Source: Calliopum simillimum (taxonomy: Eukaryota > Arthropoda > Insecta > Diptera > Lauxaniidae). Taken from it: DNA of 64,000 bases. Location: contig OX638369.1 in the NCBI GenBank assembly GCA_951812925.1, positions 51,145,061 to 51,209,060 on the forward strand, read 5' to 3'. A program made the position numbers and the translations under genes. How positions within the stretch are numbered: the first letter of the stretch is position 1; each line of letters starts with the position of its first letter. The notes below the pieces were generated by a model. It was not told the origin of the DNA, ran no database searches, and worked only from the letters and a program-made list of their open reading frames with translations. Of this stretch, positions 54,716 to 64,000 are shown in pieces.

Positions 54716-56696
54716 GGGGTAAAGCTTTTATTTTTTTATCGTTGCAATAATTTTTTGGCAGCTGTCTTTGTCTTTGTCCGTTAAGAGAAAAAAATTCTAC
54801 TTGATGTGTTTGCCATTTTTATTATTACTCTGTTCCAATGTATTGTTGTTGCAGAATGAGGGGCGGTGGTGGTGGTATATAGCCTACCTCTTAATACGCT
54901 GGCATTTATTATTATGTTGTTTTTGTTTTTTCTTTCTTTTTGTTCTACCAACTTTAACCGCCTCTTCATCCTCTCACTTTGTTTCATTTGCAATTTATGT
55001 TTTAAATTGAGTAACATTTGTATTTTTTTGTTGTTTATTTTTGCAAAAACTCTCTACTTAAAATGGTTGCCAATTTTTGCTGTCATTGTTATTGTTGTTG
55101 TAGTTGATGTGAACCATTTGGCATGTTGCCAGATGTGTGCAGAAAAACAAATGTGCGAGAGTAGGTCGATGCTTAACGTAATGATATTTGTATTGACAAC
55201 GGGACATAAATTATGAGGGTCGACAATATGGTACGCTATTACTGATTAAAAGAAACATTTTTGTAAGAAACACATACATATGTGCGAATACAAAGTTTGA
55301 AGGAAGATCTTACCAAATTTATATTTGAATGAATGGAATTTTCATTTGTAATCTTAATTCACATGTCTGTCTTTCAAAATCAAAATTAATTATTGACAAG
55401 ATAAGGCGTTTGTGTTCGTTCGCCCAATGTCGCTAAGCTCTTATAAGGTTCATAATCAAATTATCAAATGTGATATAAATCACCTCCACAGATGCCTTTG
55501 ATTTCGCTCCAAAACTTTCCTGATTCATGGGTTTCGTCTATAACTTCGGTCTACTACGCAAATTTCGTTGCATTGTTTCGGGAGAGTATACTCTATACAC
55601 ATATGCGTAACTTGGTCTGGTTTGCTATATCTTTATAAAAAGATAGCAAAATGTAATATGTCCGTTTTTATGAATTTTTCAGAAGACAGAATTTAAGCTT
55701 TAAATCATACAAAATCAGTCATGTCATATTTTGTCATGTCTTATTCTGTCATGTCTTAAAACTCGAGAGAAAGAAAGCGTAGAGATATAGATTTTGTCAG
55801 CTCCTAAATCTCTTTGAGAACTCTCTTAATGAAGAAAAACCCGTTACGAAAAAAACTCGGACACAAGAATCATATTTTTGCTATCTTTCGCTTTTGAGGT
55901 TCTTGAGTTAATGTCCTCTCTAGGCTTTTGAGTTTTAACATTGAGGTGCGAATATCTAAGCTTTAAGAGTAAAATATGTGAACTGTTTGTTGTAACCTGT
56001 GAATAGAACTTCAGTTTTACAGCATTAAGTTATATGTTTTGGATTGGAACAAAACCATAATAGCTAGCGGTAACTAAATATTTCGTCCGTACCCCAAAAC
56101 TTCGTCAAATGAAATCGGAAAAAATAATGACTGATCCATATACTTTATTAAACTCAGCGTTAAAACACTCTAAAATATAACTTTTGAAAATTTATATAAG
56201 TATTTAAGTATTTATACAGTCTCTGACTGTAGAAATGGATCCTTAAAAGTGTTTTTCATAGATTTCCTGTTCCAAAAATACTTATGTGCAAAGTACCTAG
56301 CGAATGTTGTTCACTGTCTTATGCGGACATAAATCTTAATTAGCCGTAAGTGTTGGCAAGCTTTTAAGCGATAAGCAAATAACTCATTTCTTATTGCAGC
56401 ATAAAGAACAGTGGCACATAAAAATTGGCTATTGCCAGCACCCCAAAAACTGCTGTAAAAATGGAGAAGCAGGAGGCTTAAGCAAATAATGTGGGGGACG
56501 AAGATATTCTTTTTGTTTTTATTTTAAAATTAAGCAGCAAGTGGAGTGTCGTATTTACAAATAATAATCGTTGAAATTTTAAAAAGTTTTTAAGGGGAGT
56601 TATACGTTAGGAATGCTTTTTTCAGGATATTAAGGTTATGGATAGTGGATAATGGATACGATTAATAGATATGGATAATGATTATGAATATGTGTA
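54716..56696. other. Intergenic, no feature recognised
   Basis: T-rich and AT-rich sequence with TGTTGT-type low complexity near 55090. Long Phe/Leu-rich ORFs here are products of T-rich composition. The last 60 bp before 56697 contain decayed copies of the following hexamer. Confidence 0.4.
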
Positions 56697-57301
56697 ATGG
56701 ATATGGATATGGATATGGATATGGATATGGATATGGATATGGATATGGATATGGATATGGATATGGATATGGATATGGATATGGATATGGATATGGATAT
56801 GGATATGGATATGGATATGGATATGGATATGGATATGGATATGGATATGGATATGGATATGGATATGGATATGGATATGGATATGGATATGGATATGGAT
56901 ATGGATATGGATATGGATATGGATATGGATATGGATATGGATATGGATATGGATATGGATATGGATATGGATATGGATATGGATATGGATATGGATATGG
57001 ATATGGATATGGATATGGATATGGATATGGATATGGATATGGATATGGATATGGATATGGATATGGATATGGATATGGATATGGATATGGATATGGATAT
57101 GGATATGGATATGGATATGGATATGGATATGGATATGGATATGGATATGGATATGGATATGGATATGGATATGGATATGGATATGGATATGGATATGGAT
57201 ATGGATATGGATATGGATATGGATATGGATATGGATATGGATATGGATATGGATATGGATATGGATATGGATATGGATACGTATATGGATATGGATATGG
57301 A
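56697..57301. repeat. (ATGGAT)n hexamer array, about 100 copies
   Basis: A practically perfect run of ATGGAT (equivalently GGATAT), with a single interruption near 57277 ('ggatacgtatatgg'). Both edges fade into degenerate copies (56640-56696 and 57302-57356). The two open frames through it (Tyr-Gly and Met-Asp repeats) are artefacts of the period, not genes. Confidence 0.97.
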
Positions 57302-57523
57302 TGTATTTAATGAATAACGAATATAAATTGGATATTGAAATGGATATGGATACTCATAAAAGATGTGTGTCCATCCAACCTTGATAGACTCTATGGCAAA
57401 ACCTTTAAAAATTTAAAAAAATTTTGTTCTTAATAAATGTCTTCCCCTTAAAGATACAAAATTCTTTTCTTAAAATCCTTATTAAAACAACACATAACAA
57501 GTCACGTTAAAGAAAATTGGGGT

Positions 57524-57748
57524 TCAAATAGCGGCGGTGATGTTTTTATTGTAACAATTGGAAGACGATCCATTTCGCCGTCTGCTTAGGAAATAATTGC
57601 CCACTTGAATGGCGCTTAGCTGCAAAAGTGCAACAAATACAATAACAACTATGTACAACAAGGACGACGACAACAACAGAAACATGTTAAATTTGCGCAT
57701 TGTATGTAGTTGTAACCCTCCTTTTGGTTTTTTGTTTACCTTACGCAT
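57524..57748 (-). CDS. Possible small secreted or membrane peptide
   Basis: A minus-strand 74-codon ORF. A second ATG at residue 17 (MRKFNMFLLLSSSLL) begins a strong hydrophobic stretch (YIVVIVFVALLQLSA). This is followed by QVGNYFLSRRRNGSSS and a single Cys, ending ITAAI. It has the shape of a signal peptide followed by a short mature segment with a basic RRR cleavage-like site. The same pattern could arise by chance in AT-rich DNA, and no splice partner or family is recognised. Confidence 0.28.
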   Translation of the reverse strand: MRKVNKKPKGGLQLHTMRKFNMFLLLSSSLLYIVVIVFVALLQLSAIQVGNYFLSRRRNGSSSNCYNKNITAAI

Positions 57749-58630
57749 TGGTTGCGAAAGCGTGAAATTTTCAAAAATTTGCCTTTTTATTCGCGTGAGT
57801 GAGTGTGTGTGTTGTTGTTTGTGTAAGTGTAGCTGTGTAAATATGGTTTATATAATTACACTGTAGAACAACAACAGCTGTTGAATATGGTTTTTATTGT
57901 TACAACACGAATTATGATTAAATTTTCAGGCTTCAGTTATTTTTTGAAAAATGCACAAATTTGAGGAAATGCTGAGGTCTGCTCAATGTTAAGATATTGT
58001 GGGTTCAAACTTGTGTAAGAGTAAGTTGTAAATTTGGTGTTACCCCCGCACTCATACTATTGTGACTTTCGAAATAGATTGTAATGTGGAAAATCGTTAG
58101 AATTTGAAAAATATCCATGAGCAAAGCAGAAGGTATGTAAATCGAATAGTTTACAGAAATATATTGGTCATTAAAAATAAAATTTAACTTTAGGCTTAGG
58201 TATAAGTTCGTGGGCTTAGTTTTAGCTTGGGTCAGAAATCAAATTTTTCCAATAGTCTAATTTGGGAAATGTAGATACGTAATATGTGATCACAAAATTA
58301 AAGAAAAAAATTTGGCAGAAAACACTAAATTTTTTAAAGAAATTGGTCTGCGTTATATTCGTTTAAAAATTTTATGTGGCCATTTCCATGGTGTCGCACG
58401 TAACCATCGAATACATTTGAAGTTAAAAAAAACTTATAGCCGTTAATTAGCGCTATAATTGATGCTAAGTTTGATTTTGAGAAATTGTGAAATTCAAGAC
58501 AATTGCAAAAAAAAAAAAACAGGGCGGTCGCAAGGGACAAAAACAGAAGTGATTTTCGTGGCCAATAATTCAATCGACGATTTCAGGGAAATCTGTGACA
58601 ATATTTCAATGTGACTAATTTTATAGTCCG
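57749..58630. other. Intergenic, nothing recognised
   Basis: AT-rich with GTGTGTGTTGTTG low complexity near 57800. No transposon ends or gene supported. Confidence 0.35.
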
Positions 58631-59325
58631 GGAGCCGGCAATACTAAAAGTGCCGTCATCGCGGATTCTGAAATTTTTAATGCAGAATGGTAGTTTACAC
58701 TAAGACGAATAAGAAAAGCTTGGTCAGCATGGTTGTTGCCTGGCAGAAATATTTTTAAATGGTTTTTGAATTATTAAATTTTCGGAATGTTTTGCCGTCA
58801 TCGCGGATTTTGAGCAATCTTAATATTAATCGATGATAAATTTTATAACCATTCAGAAAAAATCCGGCCGACCAATTTTTTTTTGCCGAAAATGACCGGC
58901 AGACCTATTTTAATGGTGGGTACAATTTCTCTGTTATCACCGAAATTTTATTATTTTTTTTTTAATTTACGTGTTTTAATGTCAAATTTAAAAATATCTT
59001 GGTATGCGAGCTTAGAAACTGCCGGAAGTACCACTGTCGCACCATTAGATAGGTCTGCCGGTCATTTTCGGCCAAACAAATTTGGTCGGCCGGATTTTTC
59101 TGAATGGTTATGAAATTTACCATCGATTAATATTCAGATTGATCAAAATCCGCGATGACGGCAAAACATTCCGAAAATTTAATAATTCAAAAATCATTTA
59201 AAAATATTACTGCCAGGCTACAACCATGCTGACCAAGCTTTTCTTATTCGTCTTAGTGTAAACTACCATTCTGCATTAAAAATTTCAGAATCCGCGATGA
59301 CGGCACTTTTAGTATTGCCGGCTCC
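58631..59325. mobile_element. Near-perfect foldback with repeated GCCGTCATCGCGGATT
   Basis: GGAGCCGGCAATACTAAAAG at the left pairs with its reverse complement ending at 59325. The arms run about 280 bp each, to GACCGGCAGACCTA / TAGGTCTGCCGGTC. The word GCCGTCATCGCGGATT occurs twice per arm (near 58652 and 58795, and mirrored). The loop is 58920-59040. No ORF of note. Confidence 0.82.
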
Positions 59326-59519
59326 TCGCCTATTAGAATGTTGTTCATTTGTGTCTCTTAAAAATTGTTTTGATTATACCCAAAAATGATTTATAATTGT
59401 TTTGTTAAATAAATTTTAATCAGAGTCGAACGGGACGTATCGCACGGTACATTTTTTTCACCATACAAATTTTAAATTGAAAATCTTAAAAAAAACCAGG
59501 ATTTCTCGTTGAACGTTGC

Positions 59520-59830
59520 TTCACCTTTTCTTGTTAAGTTGTCGTGGCATCACCAATTTTTTCAAAGGATGCTATTTGTCCCGATCCATTTTACATGTGT
59601 ACCAAATCTCATAAATGATTAATTTTTGTGTAGAGGCGTGGCATCGCCCATTTTGCCAGTGAACATTATTTGCCCTGGCACTCTGTACATATTTATCAAA
59701 TCTCATTCATGTCCGTTAAGTATTTTCACAGATATTATAGTGATATTGAAGTGATTTTCGTTGGGGCGTAATACCGCTATTTTTTCCAGTACACATTATT
59801 TGTCTTGATGATTTTTACATATGGGTCATT
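59520..59830. repeat. Three degenerate ~125-bp tandem units
   Basis: 'ggcgtggcatc-cccattttttccag', 'aacattatttgcc' and 'ttacatatgtaccaaatctcat' recur about every 120-130 bp, starting near 59535, 59637 and 59762. Of the same general type as other GGCGTGGCA-bearing fly interspersed repeats. Non-coding. Confidence 0.5.
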
Positions 59831-60235
59831 ACATACCATTCCGGATAGCATTTTGCTTTTGCATTTCCGATTTTTTTTAAACCTTTTTCGTCTTTTAGTA
59901 CTAGTTGAGATTAGCATCTGTGATTTTTTTAAATTTTTTTCATCAAGCCGTTTCAGAAATATACATTTTCAAAAAACAAAAAAAGCTGCAAAAACAAAAT
60001 TTAGTAGTTTTTTGAAATGCTCATAACTCCGTCAATAGTTTTGTTTTTTAAGGTAATTTTTATAAAAAACCCAAAATTTTTTCTAAATAATTCTTTTATT
60101 TATTTTTATTAATGATTATACTCGTCGATTTTTTTAAAAAAATTTCTAAAAAAACTTTAATGAATTTGAAAAATTTTAAAACTATTTAAATTTTTTAATT
60201 AAAAAAAAAAGTGAAGTGAGCTCTAATATTCACCG

Positions 60236-60720
60236 GCACCCATTAATTTTTCCTCTCCAACATTTTTTCGATTGTACTAACCAATTTTACCAATCCCTTA
60301 AGGGGGCTCCCATGCAAAATTTTTATAAAAATATAAAAAACTGCAACCTCATTGCCGGGAGAGGAAAAAAATGTTCACTGACCTTCATTAACTTTTCCTC
60401 TCCAATAATTTTCTTTAACATATTAGCCCTGCTTTTCCACTAATTAAGAGTGCACCCCTACAAAAATTTTATAAAAATATCAAAAAAACTCCTCGTTGCC
60501 GGGAAAGGAAAAAAATGTTTACAGACTCTCATTAATTTTTCCTCTCCAACATTTCTTTCAAACATACTACTCCAGTTTTTCCCCTGCTTAAGGAGGCTCC
60601 CATACAAAATTTTGATTAAAAAATCCAAAAAATTCCTCATTGCCGGGGGAGGAAACAATGTCTACTGACGTCCATTCATTTTCCTTCTCAACATTTTTCT
60701 TGCACAAAGGCCCCTTAAGG
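60236..60720. repeat. ~145-bp tandem repeat, 3.5 units
   Basis: Units begin near 60238, 60387, 60531 and 60671, each 'cattaatttttcctctccaa', then 'ttaagggggctcccat-caaa', then 'tcattgccgggagaggaaa' and 'atgttcactgac'. The copies are 75-85% alike by eye. The last is truncated. Non-coding. Confidence 0.7.
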
Positions 60721-61067
60721 GGTGGATAAAAGGGGCTAGTATGTTGAAGAAAATTGTAGAAGATTTTTTTTTTGACTTGATCCAGACTTGTATTGAAGAA
60801 GTCGTCAAGAATAAAGAGAAAATGGAATAGCTGAGAATAAGTAACTCTAACGGGCGTATCACAAAACACGTATTGAGCATGTGATAGGTTGATGGCCTTA
60901 GTAGAGATAACTTCATGACGATTAAATGCTCGCAGCAGACTCAATTGAGAACATTTTCATCCTAGATCAGGGACGAGCTAGTTTGTTCTGGGGAAAACTT
61001 ATTCTTTTCTAGAAATTACCTTAGAAGCTAACATTAACAGGAATATAAAAGCCAACCATAAGAACTA

Positions 61068-62220
61068 AGGAGTGAGATCGAAAAAATCTTAGCATATATA
61101 AAATTCAATAATTTTTAAACGGCTGATCTAAGAGTTTTGATTTTTTTTATTTAATTGATAATATTTTACAAATTACAGAAAAATATAACTAATGTTTAAA
61201 ATTCGATCCACTATTTATGAACTCATTGACCTTTTTTGGTAAGCTTTCCATTAGAGATTTGATAGATATTTCAGACACCTTTTTGAACAGTATGCCCATC
61301 TCCTTTTAAAATCTTCGATATTTTGGGACACCTTTTTGTGCTACTTAAGTTTCTTTTCACAAGAGCCCAATATCTCTCCACTGGTCTTAGCTCCAGACAA
61401 TTTGGAAGATTGGCCTCTCATGGTACAAAAACTATGTTATTATATTACTTTGGTACCACTACAGAGCTTTCTTGCCGTAGTGACATGATGCCAAATCGGG
61501 CCAAAAATATATGGACATGTCTGCTTTTGGATTCTAAATTGTTCTTCGACATTTCCTCGAGCATCAGCAACATAAAAATTTTGACCCGGAAGCTGCGTAA
61601 AATCTGCCAGTACATACGTTTCGTCGTCCATTATACAACATGAATATTTTTGTATGAAATTCGATTTTAATTTCCGAGCCCTACTTTTGGCGTCTAAATT
61701 TTTTGCAGCATTCCTCCCTGGAACTTTTTGGACTTTTTATGTTTTCAAACCTGCATTGGCTTTAACTTTTCGCACCAAATAGTCAGAGCACTGGGCTAAC
61801 CGTGCAGCTTTTCTAGCAGATGTGTTTGGAGATCTTTTCAATATGCTTTCAATTTTCTTGGCCTTCCCAACATCATGTGGTCCTTGTTTTCTTCCCGAGC
61901 CAGGTTTCCTATCAATGGTCAAATTCTCCTGAAACTATCTAATAACATTGGAAACAGTTTGACGGCAGGCCTTCAATTCTTTGGCCAATTTTTTGTAGGA
62001 CCAATGTCGATTTTTTGAAAATTTTTAATAATTTTAAGACGTACCTACTTCTTTTTCTTCACTCATTTTGATCAAACTCACAACAAATCAACATGTTTGT
62101 CATTAAAAATAATAACTGATATATTTTTCAAAGATAACTAGATCAAAGAAATTTTTAAATTTTACACCCAAAAAAATTATTAGGTAAAACGTGTGTTAAG
62201 ATTTTTTCAATCCCACTCCT
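61068..62220 (-). mobile_element. Tc1/mariner-superfamily element, deleted
   Basis: It is bounded by TA (61066-61067 and 62221-62222) and inverted ends AGGAGTGAGATCGAAAAAAT / AGGAGTGGGATTGAAAAAAT that continue through CTTA. The 1153-bp length is short for this group because the transposase is internally deleted. Confidence 0.9.
61330..62066 (-). pseudogene. Tc1/mariner-type transposase, decayed
   Basis: It starts MSEEKEV at 62066 but soon loses frame. A 61-codon frame (61922-61737) holds a basic linker DRKPGSGRKQGPHDVGKAKK and a helix-turn-helix segment TSARKAARLAQCSDYLVRKV. The catalytic part starts MDDETYVLADFTQLPGQ (first Asp). Another frame then gives NLPNCLELRPVERYWALVKR, the third acidic block. 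The second catalytic Asp region is missing between about 61440 and 61410. It is a different lineage from the elements at 5626 and 13263. Confidence 0.8.
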
Positions 62221-63810
62221 TAATTAGAAAATGCCCCTAAGTTGATTTCCAACCTCTAATGAAACAAAAAAAAAAAGCATTAAATCAGGCTTAAATGCTT
62301 ATGAACATTTTAAAAATGTTGTAAATTGCAAAGCTTTGCAACAAAAGTAGATGCTCTTAACAACAACAACAACAAAAACAACAACAGCAGCAACACTAAG
62401 GAAAAAAAAAAACAAGAAAAAACCCAGCTGTCAACTTGAAAAAAATATTACATTCAAAAAGCGCCTTATTACAAAAGGATTTATAAAAATAAATTTGCAC
62501 CTTAACGCCATTATAAACGCACACATTCACATACACACACACACACAGATACACGCTGAAGAAGGTGAGCAACAATCTGACGCCCACAGCCAGTGTTGCC
62601 AATTACGACAACTTGTGCCAAATGCACATAAATTTTAAAAAATGCCAAAAAACGAAAAAAAAGGAAAAAAAATTCTAAAAGAAGTCAAGTTAAAACTCAT
62701 ATGAGTTACTTGTAAAGAATGAGATAACAATATGAGTGCGAGAGAGACGGATAGAGAGAGAGAAAAGCATAAGCTTAGCTGTTTGCCATAAAATAACGCA
62801 TATATTTTTACATTCAATGAAGCTCTTGTTGCTATTGTTGTTGTTCTCGTTGTTGTAGTTAACTTAATGTGGTAATACAAAAGCCAAGCCACGTAAGAAA
62901 CACCTGCGTCCAGATGAAGATGAAGCTGCAGAAGATTGCGTGAAGGCGGAGGATGGGTATTCAGCCATATAACCGCCATCCATAACCATTCATACACCTA
63001 CGACGATACGACTAAGTTGTGTTAAAATTAGGAAACGTGGGGCAAAAGGTAGCGTACATACATTGAACAAAAGGTAGTTGAATACAAAAAAAAAAAAGGT
63101 ATCCAAGGAATATTAATGCGAAATTTGGCAAGAAAATTTTTGGCAGCAAAAGGTGAAAACATTTAAGGGTTCACATGTTAAGAATGACTTTTATACACAT
63201 ACTTCTGTAGGAATGGGTGCGTTGGAGATGATATTCCACATGTGATGAAAAAAAGGTTAAACAGCGTAAATGTGCTTAAATTAAAAGGTTCTAATTTAAT
63301 GGGAACACATTAAATTTGCGTTATTAAAAATTTAATCAAAGTCATATGCGATGAAGGTGTCGAAGAAATTGACAATATGTGTTATGTGTATATGAATTAA
63401 ATAATTTAATTAATATTTTTAGCATAGCATCATTAACTTAAATAAACCAATTCTTTTTTTTGGTACAAAATTTAAGCAGTAGGTAACCCTTAACTGAAAC
63501 CGATCCTGCAGGTATGCCACTTAATATTGAGCAAAATTCTACATTCTATTGAATTTGGAATGAAAAGCGGTACCCGATGGATTGACTACAAGGTACGCTA
63601 CTCAAAAAGTGTTGTCAAAGTTTTAGATGCATCACGCAATGCTTGGGACCATCATAAGTACTAAAAGAGTGCAGTTTTGTGATATATCGATTCAAGATAC
63701 TTTGTCTGTTACTCTCTTTTTTTCATCAAATATATCGATTCAGTGTCGTATGCAAATGTCCTGACAGCACTAGGATATGAAAGAAGAAAAAACAAGTACT
63801 GCACAGACTT
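62221..63810. other. Intergenic with microsatellites
   Basis: (CAA/CAG)n at 62358-62400, (CA)n at 62525-62550, (GA)n at 62740-62765 and TGTTGT runs near 62830. No gene or transposon ends identified. It may be unique host DNA. Confidence 0.4.
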
Positions 63811-63871
63811 GTTATACCCTACACACAGGGTATATTCATTTTGTCCTTCCGTTTGTAACGCAGAGAAGGAT
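63811..63871 (-). mobile_element. HINE / mini-me 3' end, third copy
   Basis: On the minus strand it reads 'tccttctctgcgttacaaac', 'ggaaggacaaaatgaatata', 'ccctgtgtgtagggtata', matching the end of the 19305 element. It is cut at its inner side by the TCTTGG element that starts at 63872. Confidence 0.7.
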
Positions 63872-64000
63872 TAGTGATGAGCAAACCAAGACCAAGACTA
63901 TAGCAGTCTTGGTCTTGTTCTTGCACATTCAATCTTGGTCTTGGTTTCTATATTGAGTCTTGGTCTTGATCTTGCTCATTAAGTCTTGGTCTTGAAAAAA
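63872..64000. mobile_element. TCTTGG-rich element, copy E (runs off the window)
   Basis: It starts TAGTGATGAGCAAACC, followed by CCAAGACCAAGAC and many GTCTTGGTCTTG repeats, more regular than in the other copies. The window ends inside it. It is inserted in the HINE end. Confidence 0.7.

Noticed and set aside
54768..55216. Overlapping Leu/Phe/Cys-rich ORFs suggesting a membrane protein
   Set aside because: Product of T-rich and TGTTGT low-complexity DNA. Several overlapping frames look equally hydrophobic.
56678..57317. Long ORFs encoding Tyr-Gly and Met-Asp repeats
   Set aside because: They are translations of a hexamer microsatellite whose period is a multiple of three. Two frames are equally open and there is no non-repeat coding context.
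62635..62997. 120-codon minus-strand ORF
   Set aside because: It runs through (GA)n and TGTTGT low-complexity DNA, giving Ser/Leu and Thr runs. No protein features.

Overview
This is repeat-rich, AT-rich nuclear DNA from a higher fly (Diptera, Brachycera). The evidence is dipteran mini-me/HINE-type interspersed elements, several Tc1/mariner relatives, a copia retrotransposon, a Harbinger element, very short introns of about 60 bp, and (CAA/CAG)n and TGTTGT-type low-complexity DNA. I cannot name the species. I see no bacterial genes, operons, tRNAs, rRNAs or CRISPR arrays. Nearly all recognisable sequence is transposon-derived, much of it nested and decayed.

Host genes are few. An intact single-exon ORF lies at 15885-16337 (150 aa, unrecognised), with a TATA-like box upstream and a poly(A) signal downstream. 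A three-exon gene on the minus strand (36191-36344, 41395-41517, 47007-47179) splices in frame to a 149-aa protein that I do not recognise. Its first intron holds a young copia element and its second holds a decayed hAT element. Weaker candidates are a terminal exon (50363-50494), a signal-peptide-like ORF (57524-57748) and three orphan coding-like fragments (4958-5325, 29873-30127, 54482-54715).

Layout. 1-5600: long inverted-repeat (foldback) elements, a hAT-type MITE with an 8-bp TSD, the first copy of a TCTTGG-rich element and a LINE tail. 5626-6937: a nearly complete mariner relative (DD37D by my count) with one frameshift. 7-12 kb: degenerate repeats, six copies of a 16-bp motif, and a foldback. 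12.06-14.78 kb: a very large foldback with a deleted Tc1-like element in one arm. 17.97-20.4 kb: mariner remnant, piggyBac-like MITE, HINE. 21.06-29.17 kb: a LINE split by a 5.9-kb Harbinger element, which contains a 67-bp tandem array, which contains a foldback, which contains a 189-bp MITE. 31-36 kb: two more foldbacks and a full TCTTGG element. 36-47 kb: the three-exon gene with hAT and copia in its introns. 48-54 kb: HINE, 71-bp TTAA mini-repeats, LINE tail, and another interrupted foldback. 56.7-57.3 kb: about 100 copies of a hexamer. 58.6-64 kb: foldback, tandem repeats, a Tc1/mariner relative, and a HINE end interrupted by another TCTTGG element.

The most unusual feature is the 67-bp array in the Harbinger element. 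Its repeat unit is contiguous with transposase coding sequence at both edges, so it looks like an in-place amplification of an intron/exon junction of the transposase gene. A recurrent theme is that one arm of a foldback preserves the pre-insertion sequence of an element that landed in the other arm. All product assignments come from reading motifs by eye, with no database search.
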